A DNA stretch of 64,000 nucleotides from Mycobacterium basiliense. GTDB lineage: Bacteria; Actinomycetota; Actinomycetes; Mycobacteriales; Mycobacteriaceae. Each line of letters starts with the position of its first letter. The first letter of the stretch is position 1. A model generated the notes under the pieces. That model made no database searches. It was not told the origin of the DNA and saw nothing but the letters and a program-made list of their open reading frames with translations. The stretch covers positions 2,666,001 through 2,730,000 of the forward strand of contig NZ_LR130759.1 in assembly GCF_900292015.1 (NCBI RefSeq), in the 5' to 3' direction. A program made the translations under genes and the position numbers. Shown here piece after piece: positions 45,816 through 54,378 of the stretch.

Positions 45816-46913
45816 TCACAGTTGGAGTTCGACGTCGCCTTCGGCGGTGTTGATGCAGATCCGCACGTCCTGCTCGGCGGGCTCGATTACCTCGCCAGAG
45901 CGGAGGTCTCGCAGTTTGCCGGTTTTCAAGGTCCCGACACAGGTATGGCAAATCCCGATCCGGCAGCCGTAAGCCAGGTTGATGCCCGCTTTCTCCCCGG
46001 CTTCCAAAATTGGCGTGTTGCCGTCGCACTCGACGGTCACGTCGCTGTCAAGGAAGGTCACGGTGCCGCCCGCGCCGGCACCCGCCTGACCGCCGATCTT
46101 CGGCTGGAACCGCTCGTAGTGCAGACGATCCGGGTCGCCGTTGTTCTCCCAATGCTCGATCAGGGCGTCGAGTAGCTTGCCCGGGCCGGAGCAGAATGCG
46201 TCGCGTTCATGCCAGTCCGGGCACAGATCGTCCAGGTCGGCAGCCGACATTCGGCCACGCTCGGAGGTGAGCCGCAAATCCAGCCGCATATTCTCGTGGC
46301 GTCGATCGAGGTCCTCGAGGGTGGACAAGAACATCACCTGCTCGCTGGTGCGGGCGGAGTGTATGAGCACGACGTCGCCCAATTCGCCGCGGTGGTCGAG
46401 GCTGCGCAGCATGCTGATGATCGGCGTAATACCGCTGCCTGCACTGACAAACAGCAGTTTGGTCGGCAGCGCCTCGGGCAGTGTGAATACGCCCTCGACC
46501 TCACCAAGGCGTACTAGGCCCCCCGGCTGAATTTCGTGCACCAGATGCGGCGAGACGACACCGCCGTCGACTCGTTTGGGGGTGACGCTGATCAGGCCGT
46601 CATCGGGTTGAGGGTCGGATGTGAGTGAATACGCCCGCCAGTGGTAGCGGCCATCGATGATGACTCCCAGCCGTACGTACTGACCCGGCTTGTGACCGGG
46701 CCATTCGTAGCCCGGACGAATCAGGACGCTGGCCGCTTCCGAACCCTGCGGTTCGATGCGCTCGACCTTTCCGCGCAGCTCCTTGGTCGTCCAAAGCGGG
46801 TTGATCATCTCGAGGTAGTCGTCGGGCTGTAACGGGCTGAACAGTCGACGCACGGCTCTGAGGAACAAGCGCCGGCCGCGTGGAACCTGTGGTTGCGCAC
46901 CGCGTTCGGCCAT
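45816..46913 (-). CDS. NADPH oxidoreductase for DesA3 (FNR plus 2Fe-2S), Rv3230c-like
   Basis: A 365-residue electron-transfer protein. The FAD-binding 'HWRAYSLTS' and NAD(P)-binding 'LLFVSAGSGITPIISMLRSL' are followed by a plant-type ferredoxin domain with the cluster cysteines in 'YGCRIGICHTCVG' and 'RICIN'. M. tuberculosis Rv3230c has the same order and feeds DesA3. The ATG at 46913 starts the family N-terminus. A 17-bp palindrome 20 bp upstream of this start probably controls the operon. Confidence 0.9.
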   Translation of the reverse strand: MAERGAQPQVPRGRRLFLRAVRRLFSPLQPDDYLEMINPLWTTKELRGKVERIEPQGSEAASVLIRPGYEWPGHKPGQYVRLGVIIDGRYHWRAYSLTSDPQPDDGLISVTPKRVDGGVVSPHLVHEIQPGGLVRLGEVEGVFTLPEALPTKLLFVSAGSGITPIISMLRSLDHRGELGDVVLIHSARTSEQVMFLSTLEDLDRRHENMRLDLRLTSERGRMSAADLDDLCPDWHERDAFCSGPGKLLDALIEHWENNGDPDRLHYERFQPKIGGQAGAGAGGTVTFLDSDVTVECDGNTPILEAGEKAGINLAYGCRIGICHTCVGTLKTGKLRDLRSGEVIEPAEQDVRICINTAEGDVELQL

Positions 46914-46932
46914 TCCAACATAGTACACAGAT

Positions 46933-46949
46933 GTTTACTAAAAGTAAAC
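46933..46949. promoter_or_regulatory. perfect palindrome upstream of the Rv3230c-desA3 operon
   Basis: GTTTAC (46933-46938), TAAAA, GTAAAC (46944-46949) form a perfect 6-5-6 inverted repeat 20 bp before the oxidoreductase ATG. It is markedly AT-rich. Desaturase operons are often repressed by TetR-family sensors of acyl-CoA that bind sites of this size. No regulator gene is adjacent. Confidence 0.55.
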
Positions 46950-47394
46950 CGATGTTCCATTAAATTACGAGTATAAGCCGACTAATGGCGCTGCACACTG
47001 GGGGTTATAGTTGGATGAACGTTCGTTCACTGTAGCCTCTGCTCAACGCTCGGACTTCGGACCACGAAGTCGTCTTCTGTGCACCTCGAAACGTCGGCCC
47101 CGGCTACCGGATGCCCGATATCTGCGCTGGTCAAACACCAGTAGTGGCGCGGGTCCGGCGTGGGAGCCGCCATGGTCTCAAGACGAGGGTCCTTCGGAAC
47201 CGTTTGTGCGGATTAGCGATTCGCGCGCGTGATGTCGAGTTATGTTGGGCATCAACGCTATACGTGCTCCACCGACAACCCAGCTGGAAACTATTGGCAA
47301 CAGGGGAATGCATACCATTGTTCGGCCGGCGTACGGCAGGTTTGATTACCTCCGGCGAGGGTATTCGGTAGCTCTAACCAAGGAGTTGTTCGCA
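46950..47394. other. intergenic region without recognised gene
   Basis: About 445 bp between the divergent oxidoreductase and esterase genes. Short plus-strand frames (47011-47371) show no family pattern. The first 50 bp are AT-rich and probably hold the desaturase promoter. AAGGAG at 47379-47384 is the esterase ribosome-binding site. Confidence 0.55.
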
Positions 47395-48408
47395 ATGGTC
47401 GCCGCTTGGAGTCCGCATCGCGCATCTCCTGGCTGCGTGCGACGCCGCATTCATCGCCGCCGCAGCGCGCAATCGATTGCGATCTCGGTGGCCTCGCGAT
47501 TGATCGTCAAGAACACCGTGCGAGCCTGGGCCATGCAGCCGAATCTGAGCTGGCCATTTGACTACGTCGATGTGCTGGCCGGTGTCCTGCCATTTTCGCG
47601 ATCGGCGGCCGCAGTCGAACCGGTCAGTCTCAAACACTGTGCAGCCGAATGGATTTGCGCTCCAGGCATCTCCGCGAGGCGAGCAATCCTCTACCTCCAT
47701 GGCGGGGCCTTCCTTACCTGTGGGCTGAATACGCACCGCTCTCTGGCTATCCGATTGTCGGCGGCGGCGGATGCGCGCGTGCTCAACATTGGATACCGAA
47801 AACTACCGTCGCACCAGCTGAGTGATGCGATCGATGACGGATTGAGCGGCCTTAGATGGCTGCACGATCGGGGCTTCGATGGCGACCAGGTTGTCGTCGC
47901 GGGTGACTCGGCAGGCGGGTACTTGGCATTCATGACCACGCTCGCGGCCCTTGGCAGTCACATCGACAAACCCGCCGGGGTCGCCACCGTGTCACCCTTC
48001 ACCGACACAGATCCGACTCGCAAGCTCGGTCAACGCAACGTGCGCGGGTGCTCGATGTTCACCGGCAGAGCCCTGTCGATGTTTGTGCAATATCTGGGCG
48101 AGGCTCGGCTAGGAGATTGTCCGAGCAGCGTTGCATCACCGGCGGACGCCGATCTATCCGCCATGCCGCCGGTGACCATCCACGCCAGTTCAGATGAACT
48201 GTTACTCGCAGACGCCGAGCTCATGGCGAAACGTCTCAATGCCACTGGAATCCGTTGTGATCTGCACCTGTGGAATGGCCAAATCCACGATTTCCCGCTG
48301 GCGGCCGACGTCTTGCCCGAGGGCCGACGGGCCATCCGATACATCGGCGATTTCGTCAAAGAGGTCACTGACGCCCCCCACAGGCACCTTGCGCCAACGG
48401 CGGGGTAA
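47395..48408 (+). CDS. alpha/beta-hydrolase, HSL-type esterase/lipase
   Basis: About 337 residues. The oxyanion-hole motif HGGAF ('AILYLHGGAFLTCG') and the nucleophile motif GDSAGG are typical of the hormone-sensitive-lipase group, with catalytic Asp in 'ASSDELLLADAE' and His in 'NGQIHDFPL'. This group includes M. tuberculosis LipH, LipI, LipR and LipU; the exact orthologue is not recognised. The start at 47395 follows AAGGAG; the in-frame extension to 47242 has no support. It likely hydrolyses short- or medium-chain esters. Confidence 0.85.
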   Translation: MVAAWSPHRASPGCVRRRIHRRRSAQSIAISVASRLIVKNTVRAWAMQPNLSWPFDYVDVLAGVLPFSRSAAAVEPVSLKHCAAEWICAPGISARRAILYLHGGAFLTCGLNTHRSLAIRLSAAADARVLNIGYRKLPSHQLSDAIDDGLSGLRWLHDRGFDGDQVVVAGDSAGGYLAFMTTLAALGSHIDKPAGVATVSPFTDTDPTRKLGQRNVRGCSMFTGRALSMFVQYLGEARLGDCPSSVASPADADLSAMPPVTIHASSDELLLADAELMAKRLNATGIRCDLHLWNGQIHDFPLAADVLPEGRRAIRYIGDFVKEVTDAPHRHLAPTAG

Positions 48409-48584
48409 CGCAGATAGCACTCACATTGCTGGGTGAACCCGCTAGGGCGCACGCCTATCGGCCCGTCGTGCGGCAAGGTGGCCTGTGCTGGGCCGCTCAG
48501 CCGATACACCCCTCCTGATGGTTTTGACCTGGTATAACGGCCTCACTTTCGACCTGTCAGCCGGTGGCGAGCTACGATGCCGCC

Positions 48585-50024
48585 ATGCCGCTCGCCGAAG
48601 GTTCGACGTTCGCCGGCTACACCGTTGTGCGACAGCTGGGCTCCGGCGGGATGGGCGAGGTCTATCTGGTCCAACACCCCAGACTGCCTCGGCAGGATGC
48701 GCTCAAAGTCCTCCGTCCGGAGGTGTCCGCGGACACCGAGTACCGGCAGCGCTTCCACCGGGAAGCCGACGCAGCGGCCTCGCTTTGGCATCCGCATATC
48801 CTCGCTGTGCACGACCGTGGCGAAACCGACGGTCAGTTGTGGATCGACATGGACTACGTCGATGGCACCGACGCGGTTACCTTGCTGCGCGATCGGTATC
48901 CCAACGGAATGCCCGGCCCAGAGGTCAGCGAGATCGTCACCGCGGTGGCCGAGGCGCTGGACTACGCCCACGAACACAAGCTGTTGCACCGCGATGTCAA
49001 GCCAGCCAACATTCTCATTGCCAAGGCTGGCGCTGCAGACCGGCGAATCATGTTGGCCGACTTCGGCATCGCAGGCTGGCTTGGCGAAGCGAGCGGATTG
49101 ACGGCGACCAACATGACGGTGGGCACCGTGTCCTACGCGCCTCCCGAGCAGCTGATGGGCAGGGATCTGGACGGGCGCGCCGACCAGTACGCCCTGGCCG
49201 CGACGGCATTTCAACTGCTGACCGGCACCCCGCCGTTCGAGCACTCCAACCCCGCGGTGGTGATCAGCCAGCACCTCAGCGCCGCACCTCCGGCGATCGG
49301 CCAACGACTTCCCGCCCTGGCGGAGCTGGACCCGGTTTTTGCCAAGGCGCTGGCCAAGGATCCCAAGGACCGTTACCAGCGGTGCATCGACTTCGCGCGA
49401 GCCCTTAGTCATCGGCTGGGCGGATCTGGCGATCCCGAGGACACCCGCGTGTCCCAGCCGGTCGCGGTGGCCGAGCCGCCAGCCAAACGGTCGTTGGCAC
49501 GCCCCTCGGTCATCATCCCTGCGGTGCTGGCGGTGCTGCTGATCATCGCGGTCGCAGTGGCGCTGCGGGAGTACCAGCGCGCCGACGATGAGAGTGTGGC
49601 CACCCCGGCGCCGAGGACCTCCAGCATGCCCTCGACCACCTCGGCGGCCGCGGCAACCCCATCCACGACGTCATCCACGACGGCACCCACAACGGCGTCG
49701 ACGACTTCGGCTGCGGTGACCACGGCTTCACCGGCACCTGCGCCGGTGGTGGTTATCGGGGCGATGTGTTCTCAGCTGGGCAGCACCGGCACCACGAAGA
49801 CGGGTGCAACTGCCTACTGTGCGACGCTGCAGGGCACCAATACGAGTATCTGGTCACTCACCGAGGGCACGGTGGCCAGCCCGACCGGCACGGCGTCGGT
49901 CGATCCGACCGAGACGCCACTACCGATCGGGCAAGAATCACCGATACGCATCTGCATGGAGCAGACAGGTCAGTCCCGCCGTATATGCCGCGACGAAATT
50001 CGCCGCAGCAACGGCTGGCCGTGA
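48585..50024 (+). CDS. pknF: transmembrane Ser/Thr protein kinase PknF
   Basis: A 479-residue kinase nearly identical in build to M. tuberculosis PknF (Rv1746, 476 residues). The start [20 protein letters not shown] matches the orthologue; Lys41, '[13 protein letters not shown]' near 134 and DFGIAG follow. A membrane helix at about 305-325 ('[20 protein letters not shown]') separates the kinase from a Thr/Ser/Ala-rich extracellular stalk and a small domain with two Cys pairs. In M. tuberculosis PknF phosphorylates the FHA protein Rv1747, encoded next to it. Here Rv1747 is 7.4 kb away. Confidence 0.95.
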   Translation: MPLAEGSTFAGYTVVRQLGSGGMGEVYLVQHPRLPRQDALKVLRPEVSADTEYRQRFHREADAAASLWHPHILAVHDRGETDGQLWIDMDYVDGTDAVTLLRDRYPNGMPGPEVSEIVTAVAEALDYAHEHKLLHRDVKPANILIAKAGAADRRIMLADFGIAGWLGEASGLTATNMTVGTVSYAPPEQLMGRDLDGRADQYALAATAFQLLTGTPPFEHSNPAVVISQHLSAAPPAIGQRLPALAELDPVFAKALAKDPKDRYQRCIDFARALSHRLGGSGDPEDTRVSQPVAVAEPPAKRSLARPSVIIPAVLAVLLIIAVAVALREYQRADDESVATPAPRTSSMPSTTSAAAATPSTTSSTTAPTTASTTSAAVTTASPAPAPVVVIGAMCSQLGSTGTTKTGATAYCATLQGTNTSIWSLTEGTVASPTGTASVDPTETPLPIGQESPIRICMEQTGQSRRICRDEIRRSNGWP

Positions 50025-50033
50025 TGGCGGTGG

Positions 50034-50336
50034 CTACACGCACCCGCTAACGCTGACCCGACGACCGACATTGGCGCAGACGTTGATGTTGGGAGGTGGC
50101 GGGGGAGGCGGGTAGTCCTCCGGCAGTGGTGCGTATTCGGCCGGGGGCGGCGCATAGGGGGCGAGCGCATCGGCGACGTTGGCGCAACCGCTAACCGAAA
50201 CCCGCCGGCCGGCGTTGACGCACACATCCGCTAGCGCCACGCCGGACGGCGCCACGATGGCGAAAAGTTCAGGGATACCGGTCAACGTCAGGGCCGCCAG
50301 CGCCACGGTGGCCGATGACCTCTTCCAGGTACTCAT
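50034..50336 (-). CDS. small secreted protein with duplicated Cys motif
   Basis: A 100-residue protein with a Sec signal (residues 1-36, hydrophobic 'TVALAALTLTGIPELFAIVA' and ALA cleavage site). The mature part has two near-identical segments, 'VCVNAGRRVSVSGCANV' (about 38-54) and 'VCANVGRRVSVSGCV' (about 86-100), joined by a Pro/Ala/Tyr linker with eight consecutive prolines. Each segment has two Cys 12 residues apart, so each may close a disulfide loop. GGAGA precedes the ATG. No family is recognised. It is tail-to-tail with pknF (9 bp). Confidence 0.7.
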   Translation of the reverse strand: MSTWKRSSATVALAALTLTGIPELFAIVAPSGVALADVCVNAGRRVSVSGCANVADALAPYAPPPAEYAPLPEDYPPPPPPPNINVCANVGRRVSVSGCV

Positions 50337-50694
50337 CGAGATTCTCCTTTGCCAATGCCCGCCCGCACGCTGCTCACTCTAGTGACCCCGGCGGCGGATT
50401 CGGCGAGTTCGAGCAAGAACGGAATCCCGGGGCAGCTTACCGATAGTTGGTAATTGGTTGCGCTCAACTTGGCGAGCAGTTCTCGGGGGCCCTGCGGCAC
50501 AGAGAAAGTCGTGAATTTCTGCAGTAATCGATCGGTGAATATGGCGAAGCAGTAGATTTTCGGACGCACCCGTCAGCCATGTGCTGCGGGAACCGACCAG
50601 CGCAATGTTAACTTGCGGGAAAATGTTGCCCGCTGACGGAGGAAGGCGAGGTCCCGCAGGTACGTTTATGGGCCGGGTTGACACAGGAGCAGCT
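50337..50694. other. intergenic region without recognised gene
   Basis: 358 bp between the divergent small secreted protein and amine oxidase genes. No convincing gene, and no long palindrome was found; GTTAAC near 50609 is a short AT-rich palindrome. ACAGGAG at 50682-50688 is the amine-oxidase ribosome-binding site. An in-frame extension to 50581 exists but lacks family similarity. Confidence 0.55.
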
Positions 50695-52641
50695 ATGACC
50701 GACACGATCGTCCAGACTTTCCACCCGCTGGACCCGCTCGCCGAGAACGAGTTCAAGCAGGCGGTCGCCATCCTGCGCCGTGACCGGGGTGTCGACGGGC
50801 GCTGGCGATTCGCCTCAATGGAACTCGAGGAGCCAAGCAAGCCGGAGCTCGTTGCCTTTGACCATAGCGGTACGGTGCCGGAGCGCCGGGCGGTCATCGT
50901 GTGCTTCAACCGCGACTCGAATAGCACATATAAGGCCAGTGTTTCACTGACCGAGGACAAGGTGCTGTCGTGGGTTTGCCTGCCAGGTGTGCAGGCGAAC
51001 ATCACCCACGATGAATGGCTCGAGGCGGGCGCAGTGCTGCGGAGCCATCCAGATGTTGTCCAGGCTCTGCACCGACGCGGCATCACCGATTTGGAAAACA
51101 TGCTCGTCGACGTTTGGGCTTACGGAGACGCCGTGATTCCAGTGCAGTATCGCGGCCGACGGCTGGCGTGGTCAGACAGCTGGCTGACCACCCCGGGTGG
51201 CGCAAATCTGTATGCCCAACACATCAAGGGATTCCATTGCGTCATCGACTTGAACACCATGGAGCTGCTAGAGATCGAGCAGGGAAATCCGCTCGAGTTC
51301 CCGGCCGTCATGGCCGAGTACATTCCGCGGCATATTCCCGAGCGGCTGCGCGATTCCAGCGCCCGGGGCGCACTGCGGCCGTTGCAGATTAGCCAACCGG
51401 AGGGCCCGTCGTTCACATTGCGCGGAAACCATCTGGAATGGCAAAACTGGTCGCTGCGTGTCGGTTTCAACTATCGCGAGGGGATGACGCTGCACAAGGT
51501 CGCCTACAACGATCATGGTCGAGTCCGTCCAATCGCTCACCGGATTTCGTTCGCCGAGATGACGGTGCCCTACCGCGATCATTGCGCTGATCACTATCGG
51601 CGCACCGCGTTCGATATCGGCGAATGGGGACTCGGATTCATGACGACTTCGCTGGAGCTGGGTTGCGATTGTCTGGGTGAAATCCGGTATCTCGATGCGG
51701 TCCTGCACAACAGCAAGGGGGAGCCGCACACGATTAAGAACGCGATCTGCATCCATGAAGAAGATAACGCGGTGCTATGGAAGCACGTTGCCTACGACGG
51801 CAGCGCCGAGGTGCGGCGGATGCGCCGATTGACCATTTCCTTCCACGTGACCGTGGCCAACTACGAGTACTTGGTCTACTGGCGGTTCTATCAGGACGGC
51901 AACATCGAATGTGAAATTCGTGCAACCGGATTGATGGTGACCACTGCCGTCACCGACGGAGAGCCTCATCCACACGGCACCTTGGTGGACGAGCGGACCT
52001 ACGCCCCGTATCACCAACATTTTCTGACCGCACGGCTGGATCTGGATATCGACGGCACCCACAACACCGTGTATGTCAGTGAGACCGAGGTAGTACCCAC
52101 CGGGCCAAACAACCCGTACGGATTATCGTTGCGGCAGAAAAACATCCCGCTGCGTACCGAGGAAGACGGCAAGCAGGACTACAACTGGGAGACCCAACGT
52201 GCCTGGCGGGTGGTAAACGAGAATGTCACCAATGGGCTGGGCACGCACCCGTCCTACAAGCTCGTACCGGGTGCGGCCATCCCGGCGATGTTTGATCCCA
52301 GCTCGCCCGTGCTGCGCCGCGCCGAGGTCATCAGCCACACCGTTTGGGTAACCCCGAATCATCCCGGCGAGCGCTGGCCAGCAGGAGAATTCGTGAATCA
52401 AAGTGGTCCGGGACTGGGGTTGCCCGAGTGGACGGCGGCGAACCGGTCGATAGAGAACACCGACGTTGTGGTTTGGTACACGTTCGGCATCCACCACGTA
52501 ACCAGGCCGGAGGACTGGCCGGTGATGCCGGTAGACACCGCGTCGTTCTGGCTCAAGCCCGTTGGGTTTTTTGACCGCAATCCCGCTTTGGATGTCGCAC
52601 CGACGGCATCGGAAATGTGTCATGGCGCGGGCGGTCGTTGA
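50695..52641 (+). CDS. copper amine oxidase (primary-amine oxidase)
   Basis: A 648-residue quinoprotein that oxidises primary amines to aldehydes, ammonia and hydrogen peroxide. The topaquinone precursor is in N-Y-E-Y near residue 390 ('VTVANYEYLVYW'), the catalytic base region is 'YRRTAFDIGEWGLG', and copper ligands are in 'YHQHF' and 'FGIHHVTRPEDWPVMP'. No signal peptide is seen, as in Arthrobacter enzymes, so it is cytoplasmic. It heads a cassette with a permease and an aldehyde dehydrogenase, 63 and 24 bp apart. Tyramine, phenylethylamine or putrescine are possible substrates. Confidence 0.92.
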   Translation: MTDTIVQTFHPLDPLAENEFKQAVAILRRDRGVDGRWRFASMELEEPSKPELVAFDHSGTVPERRAVIVCFNRDSNSTYKASVSLTEDKVLSWVCLPGVQANITHDEWLEAGAVLRSHPDVVQALHRRGITDLENMLVDVWAYGDAVIPVQYRGRRLAWSDSWLTTPGGANLYAQHIKGFHCVIDLNTMELLEIEQGNPLEFPAVMAEYIPRHIPERLRDSSARGALRPLQISQPEGPSFTLRGNHLEWQNWSLRVGFNYREGMTLHKVAYNDHGRVRPIAHRISFAEMTVPYRDHCADHYRRTAFDIGEWGLGFMTTSLELGCDCLGEIRYLDAVLHNSKGEPHTIKNAICIHEEDNAVLWKHVAYDGSAEVRRMRRLTISFHVTVANYEYLVYWRFYQDGNIECEIRATGLMVTTAVTDGEPHPHGTLVDERTYAPYHQHFLTARLDLDIDGTHNTVYVSETEVVPTGPNNPYGLSLRQKNIPLRTEEDGKQDYNWETQRAWRVVNENVTNGLGTHPSYKLVPGAAIPAMFDPSSPVLRRAEVISHTVWVTPNHPGERWPAGEFVNQSGPGLGLPEWTAANRSIENTDVVVWYTFGIHHVTRPEDWPVMPVDTASFWLKPVGFFDRNPALDVAPTASEMCHGAGGR

Positions 52642-52704
52642 CGTGCCGCAGCAGCCGTTGAGCCGCTGCGCCCGTACGCGCATCAGCGATCGAGTCAACG
52701 CCTC

Positions 52705-54354
52705 ATGACCGGCACGCCAGCGGCGCAGATTTTCGCACGCGGTCCCAAAGGAAACAGGTTCAAGGCGCAACCCCTGGTGCCGCACCGCGACGACACCGCG
52801 TCTGACGGTGTGCTGTCCAAGGGGTTGGCCAGCGGTGCGGTTGGCACGGTTTCTGGTGCAATCCTCGGCATCGCGTGCGTGGCACCCGGATACACGTTGA
52901 CGGCCAGCGTCGGTCTGATCGTTGCCGCGGTCGGGCTCAAGATGCCAGCGATATTTGTGTTCGGGTTCATCCCGATGTTTTTGACCGCGTTCGCCTATCG
53001 CGAGCTCAACGCCGACTCGCCAGATTGTGGCGCGTCCTTCACCTGGTCCACCAAGGCTTTCGGACCGTACGTGGGGTGGATGTGCGGCTGGGGCATGGTG
53101 ATTGCGACGGTCATAGTGCTGTCAAACCTGGCTGCGGTCGCGGTGCAATTTTTCTATCTGCTGCTCGCCGGCATGTTCGACAGCCCCGGAATCGCCGCAC
53201 TGGGCGCAAACCGGTGGGTCGATATTGCGTCCACCTTGGTGTTTATTGCCGGGGCCACGTGGGTTTCGAGTCGAGGCATTCAAACCAGCGAGCGGGTGCA
53301 GGGCCTCCTGGTGTGTTTTCAGATGACGGTGATTTTGGGCTTCGGTGTGGCAGCCATTGTCGGGGCAATCCGGGGACACGGCCCGGCCAATCTGAGCTTC
53401 AACCTCGGTTGGTTCGACCCGTTCAGCGGGCTTGCCATGGGTGCATTTGTGATCGGGGTGACTGGCTCGATTTTCTCGTTCTGGGGCTGGGACACCTGCC
53501 TGACCCTGGGCGAGGAATGCACCGACCCAAAGAAAGTTCCCGGCCGCGCCGGCGTGCTGTGTGTGGTCAGCATTCTGCTCACTTACCTGCTAGTGAGCGT
53601 GGCGATGATGATGTATGCCGGCGTTGGTTCGGAGGGGCCCGGGTTGGGCAATCCGGACAACTCGGAAAACGTGTTCGGTGCGCTCGCGCGACCGGTGCTC
53701 GGCCCATGGGGTAGCCAGCTGTTGTTCGTGGGGATCCTGGCATCGACGCTGTCGAGTCTGCAGACGACATTCCTCCCGGCATCGCGGTGCATGCTCGCGA
53801 TGGGCGCGTATCGGGCGTTTCCCCAGCGGTTCTCGGCGGTGAGCCCGCGCTTTCAGGTGCCACTCTTCAGCACCATCGCGGCGGCAGTGGCCTCCGGTGC
53901 CTTTTACACCCTTGCACGGTTGCTGTCCGAGCGAACTTTGTTGGACACCATCGCGGCCCTCGGCATGCTGGTCTGTTGGTACTACGGCATTACCGCCTTC
54001 GCCTGCATGTGGTACTTCCGCAAGGAACTCTTCAGGTCCCTGCGCAACGTGGCCTTCAAGTTCGTGTGCCCGCTGCTCGGCGGGATGATGCTGCTACTCG
54101 TCTTTGCGGTCTCGGTCCACGAGAGCATGGACCCGCGGCACGGCAGCGGCGCGTCGATCGCGGGTGTCGGGCTAGTCTTCTACCTTGGCTTCGGCATCTT
54201 GTTGCTCGGCGTGGTGCTGATGGTCGTCATGCGAGTTCGCCAACCCGGTTTCTTCTTGGGTCACACGCTGACGCCGTCAACCCCGGCCCTCACCGACGAC
54301 GCCGCCGTCGCCACCGCTAGCCAGCCGGACGCCGGTCCGGACGAACATCGCTGA
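52705..54354 (+). CDS. APC-family amino acid/amine permease
   Basis: A 549-residue, 12-helix permease. Helix 1 keeps the unwound Gly-rich region ('GAVGTVSGAILGIACVAPGY'), helix 2-3 'KMPAIFVFGFIPMFLTAFAY' and a characteristic 'ELNADSPDCGASFTWSTKAFG' follow, as in amino-acid/polyamine/organocation transporters. A polar tail of about 35 residues ends it. Placed between amine oxidase and aldehyde dehydrogenase genes, it probably imports the amine substrate. Confidence 0.88.
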   Translation: MTGTPAAQIFARGPKGNRFKAQPLVPHRDDTASDGVLSKGLASGAVGTVSGAILGIACVAPGYTLTASVGLIVAAVGLKMPAIFVFGFIPMFLTAFAYRELNADSPDCGASFTWSTKAFGPYVGWMCGWGMVIATVIVLSNLAAVAVQFFYLLLAGMFDSPGIAALGANRWVDIASTLVFIAGATWVSSRGIQTSERVQGLLVCFQMTVILGFGVAAIVGAIRGHGPANLSFNLGWFDPFSGLAMGAFVIGVTGSIFSFWGWDTCLTLGEECTDPKKVPGRAGVLCVVSILLTYLLVSVAMMMYAGVGSEGPGLGNPDNSENVFGALARPVLGPWGSQLLFVGILASTLSSLQTTFLPASRCMLAMGAYRAFPQRFSAVSPRFQVPLFSTIAAAVASGAFYTLARLLSERTLLDTIAALGMLVCWYYGITAFACMWYFRKELFRSLRNVAFKFVCPLLGGMMLLLVFAVSVHESMDPRHGSGASIAGVGLVFYLGFGILLLGVVLMVVMRVRQPGFFLGHTLTPSTPALTDDAAVATASQPDAGPDEHR

Positions 54355-54378
54355 GCACTACTCGTAGAACGGGACACC

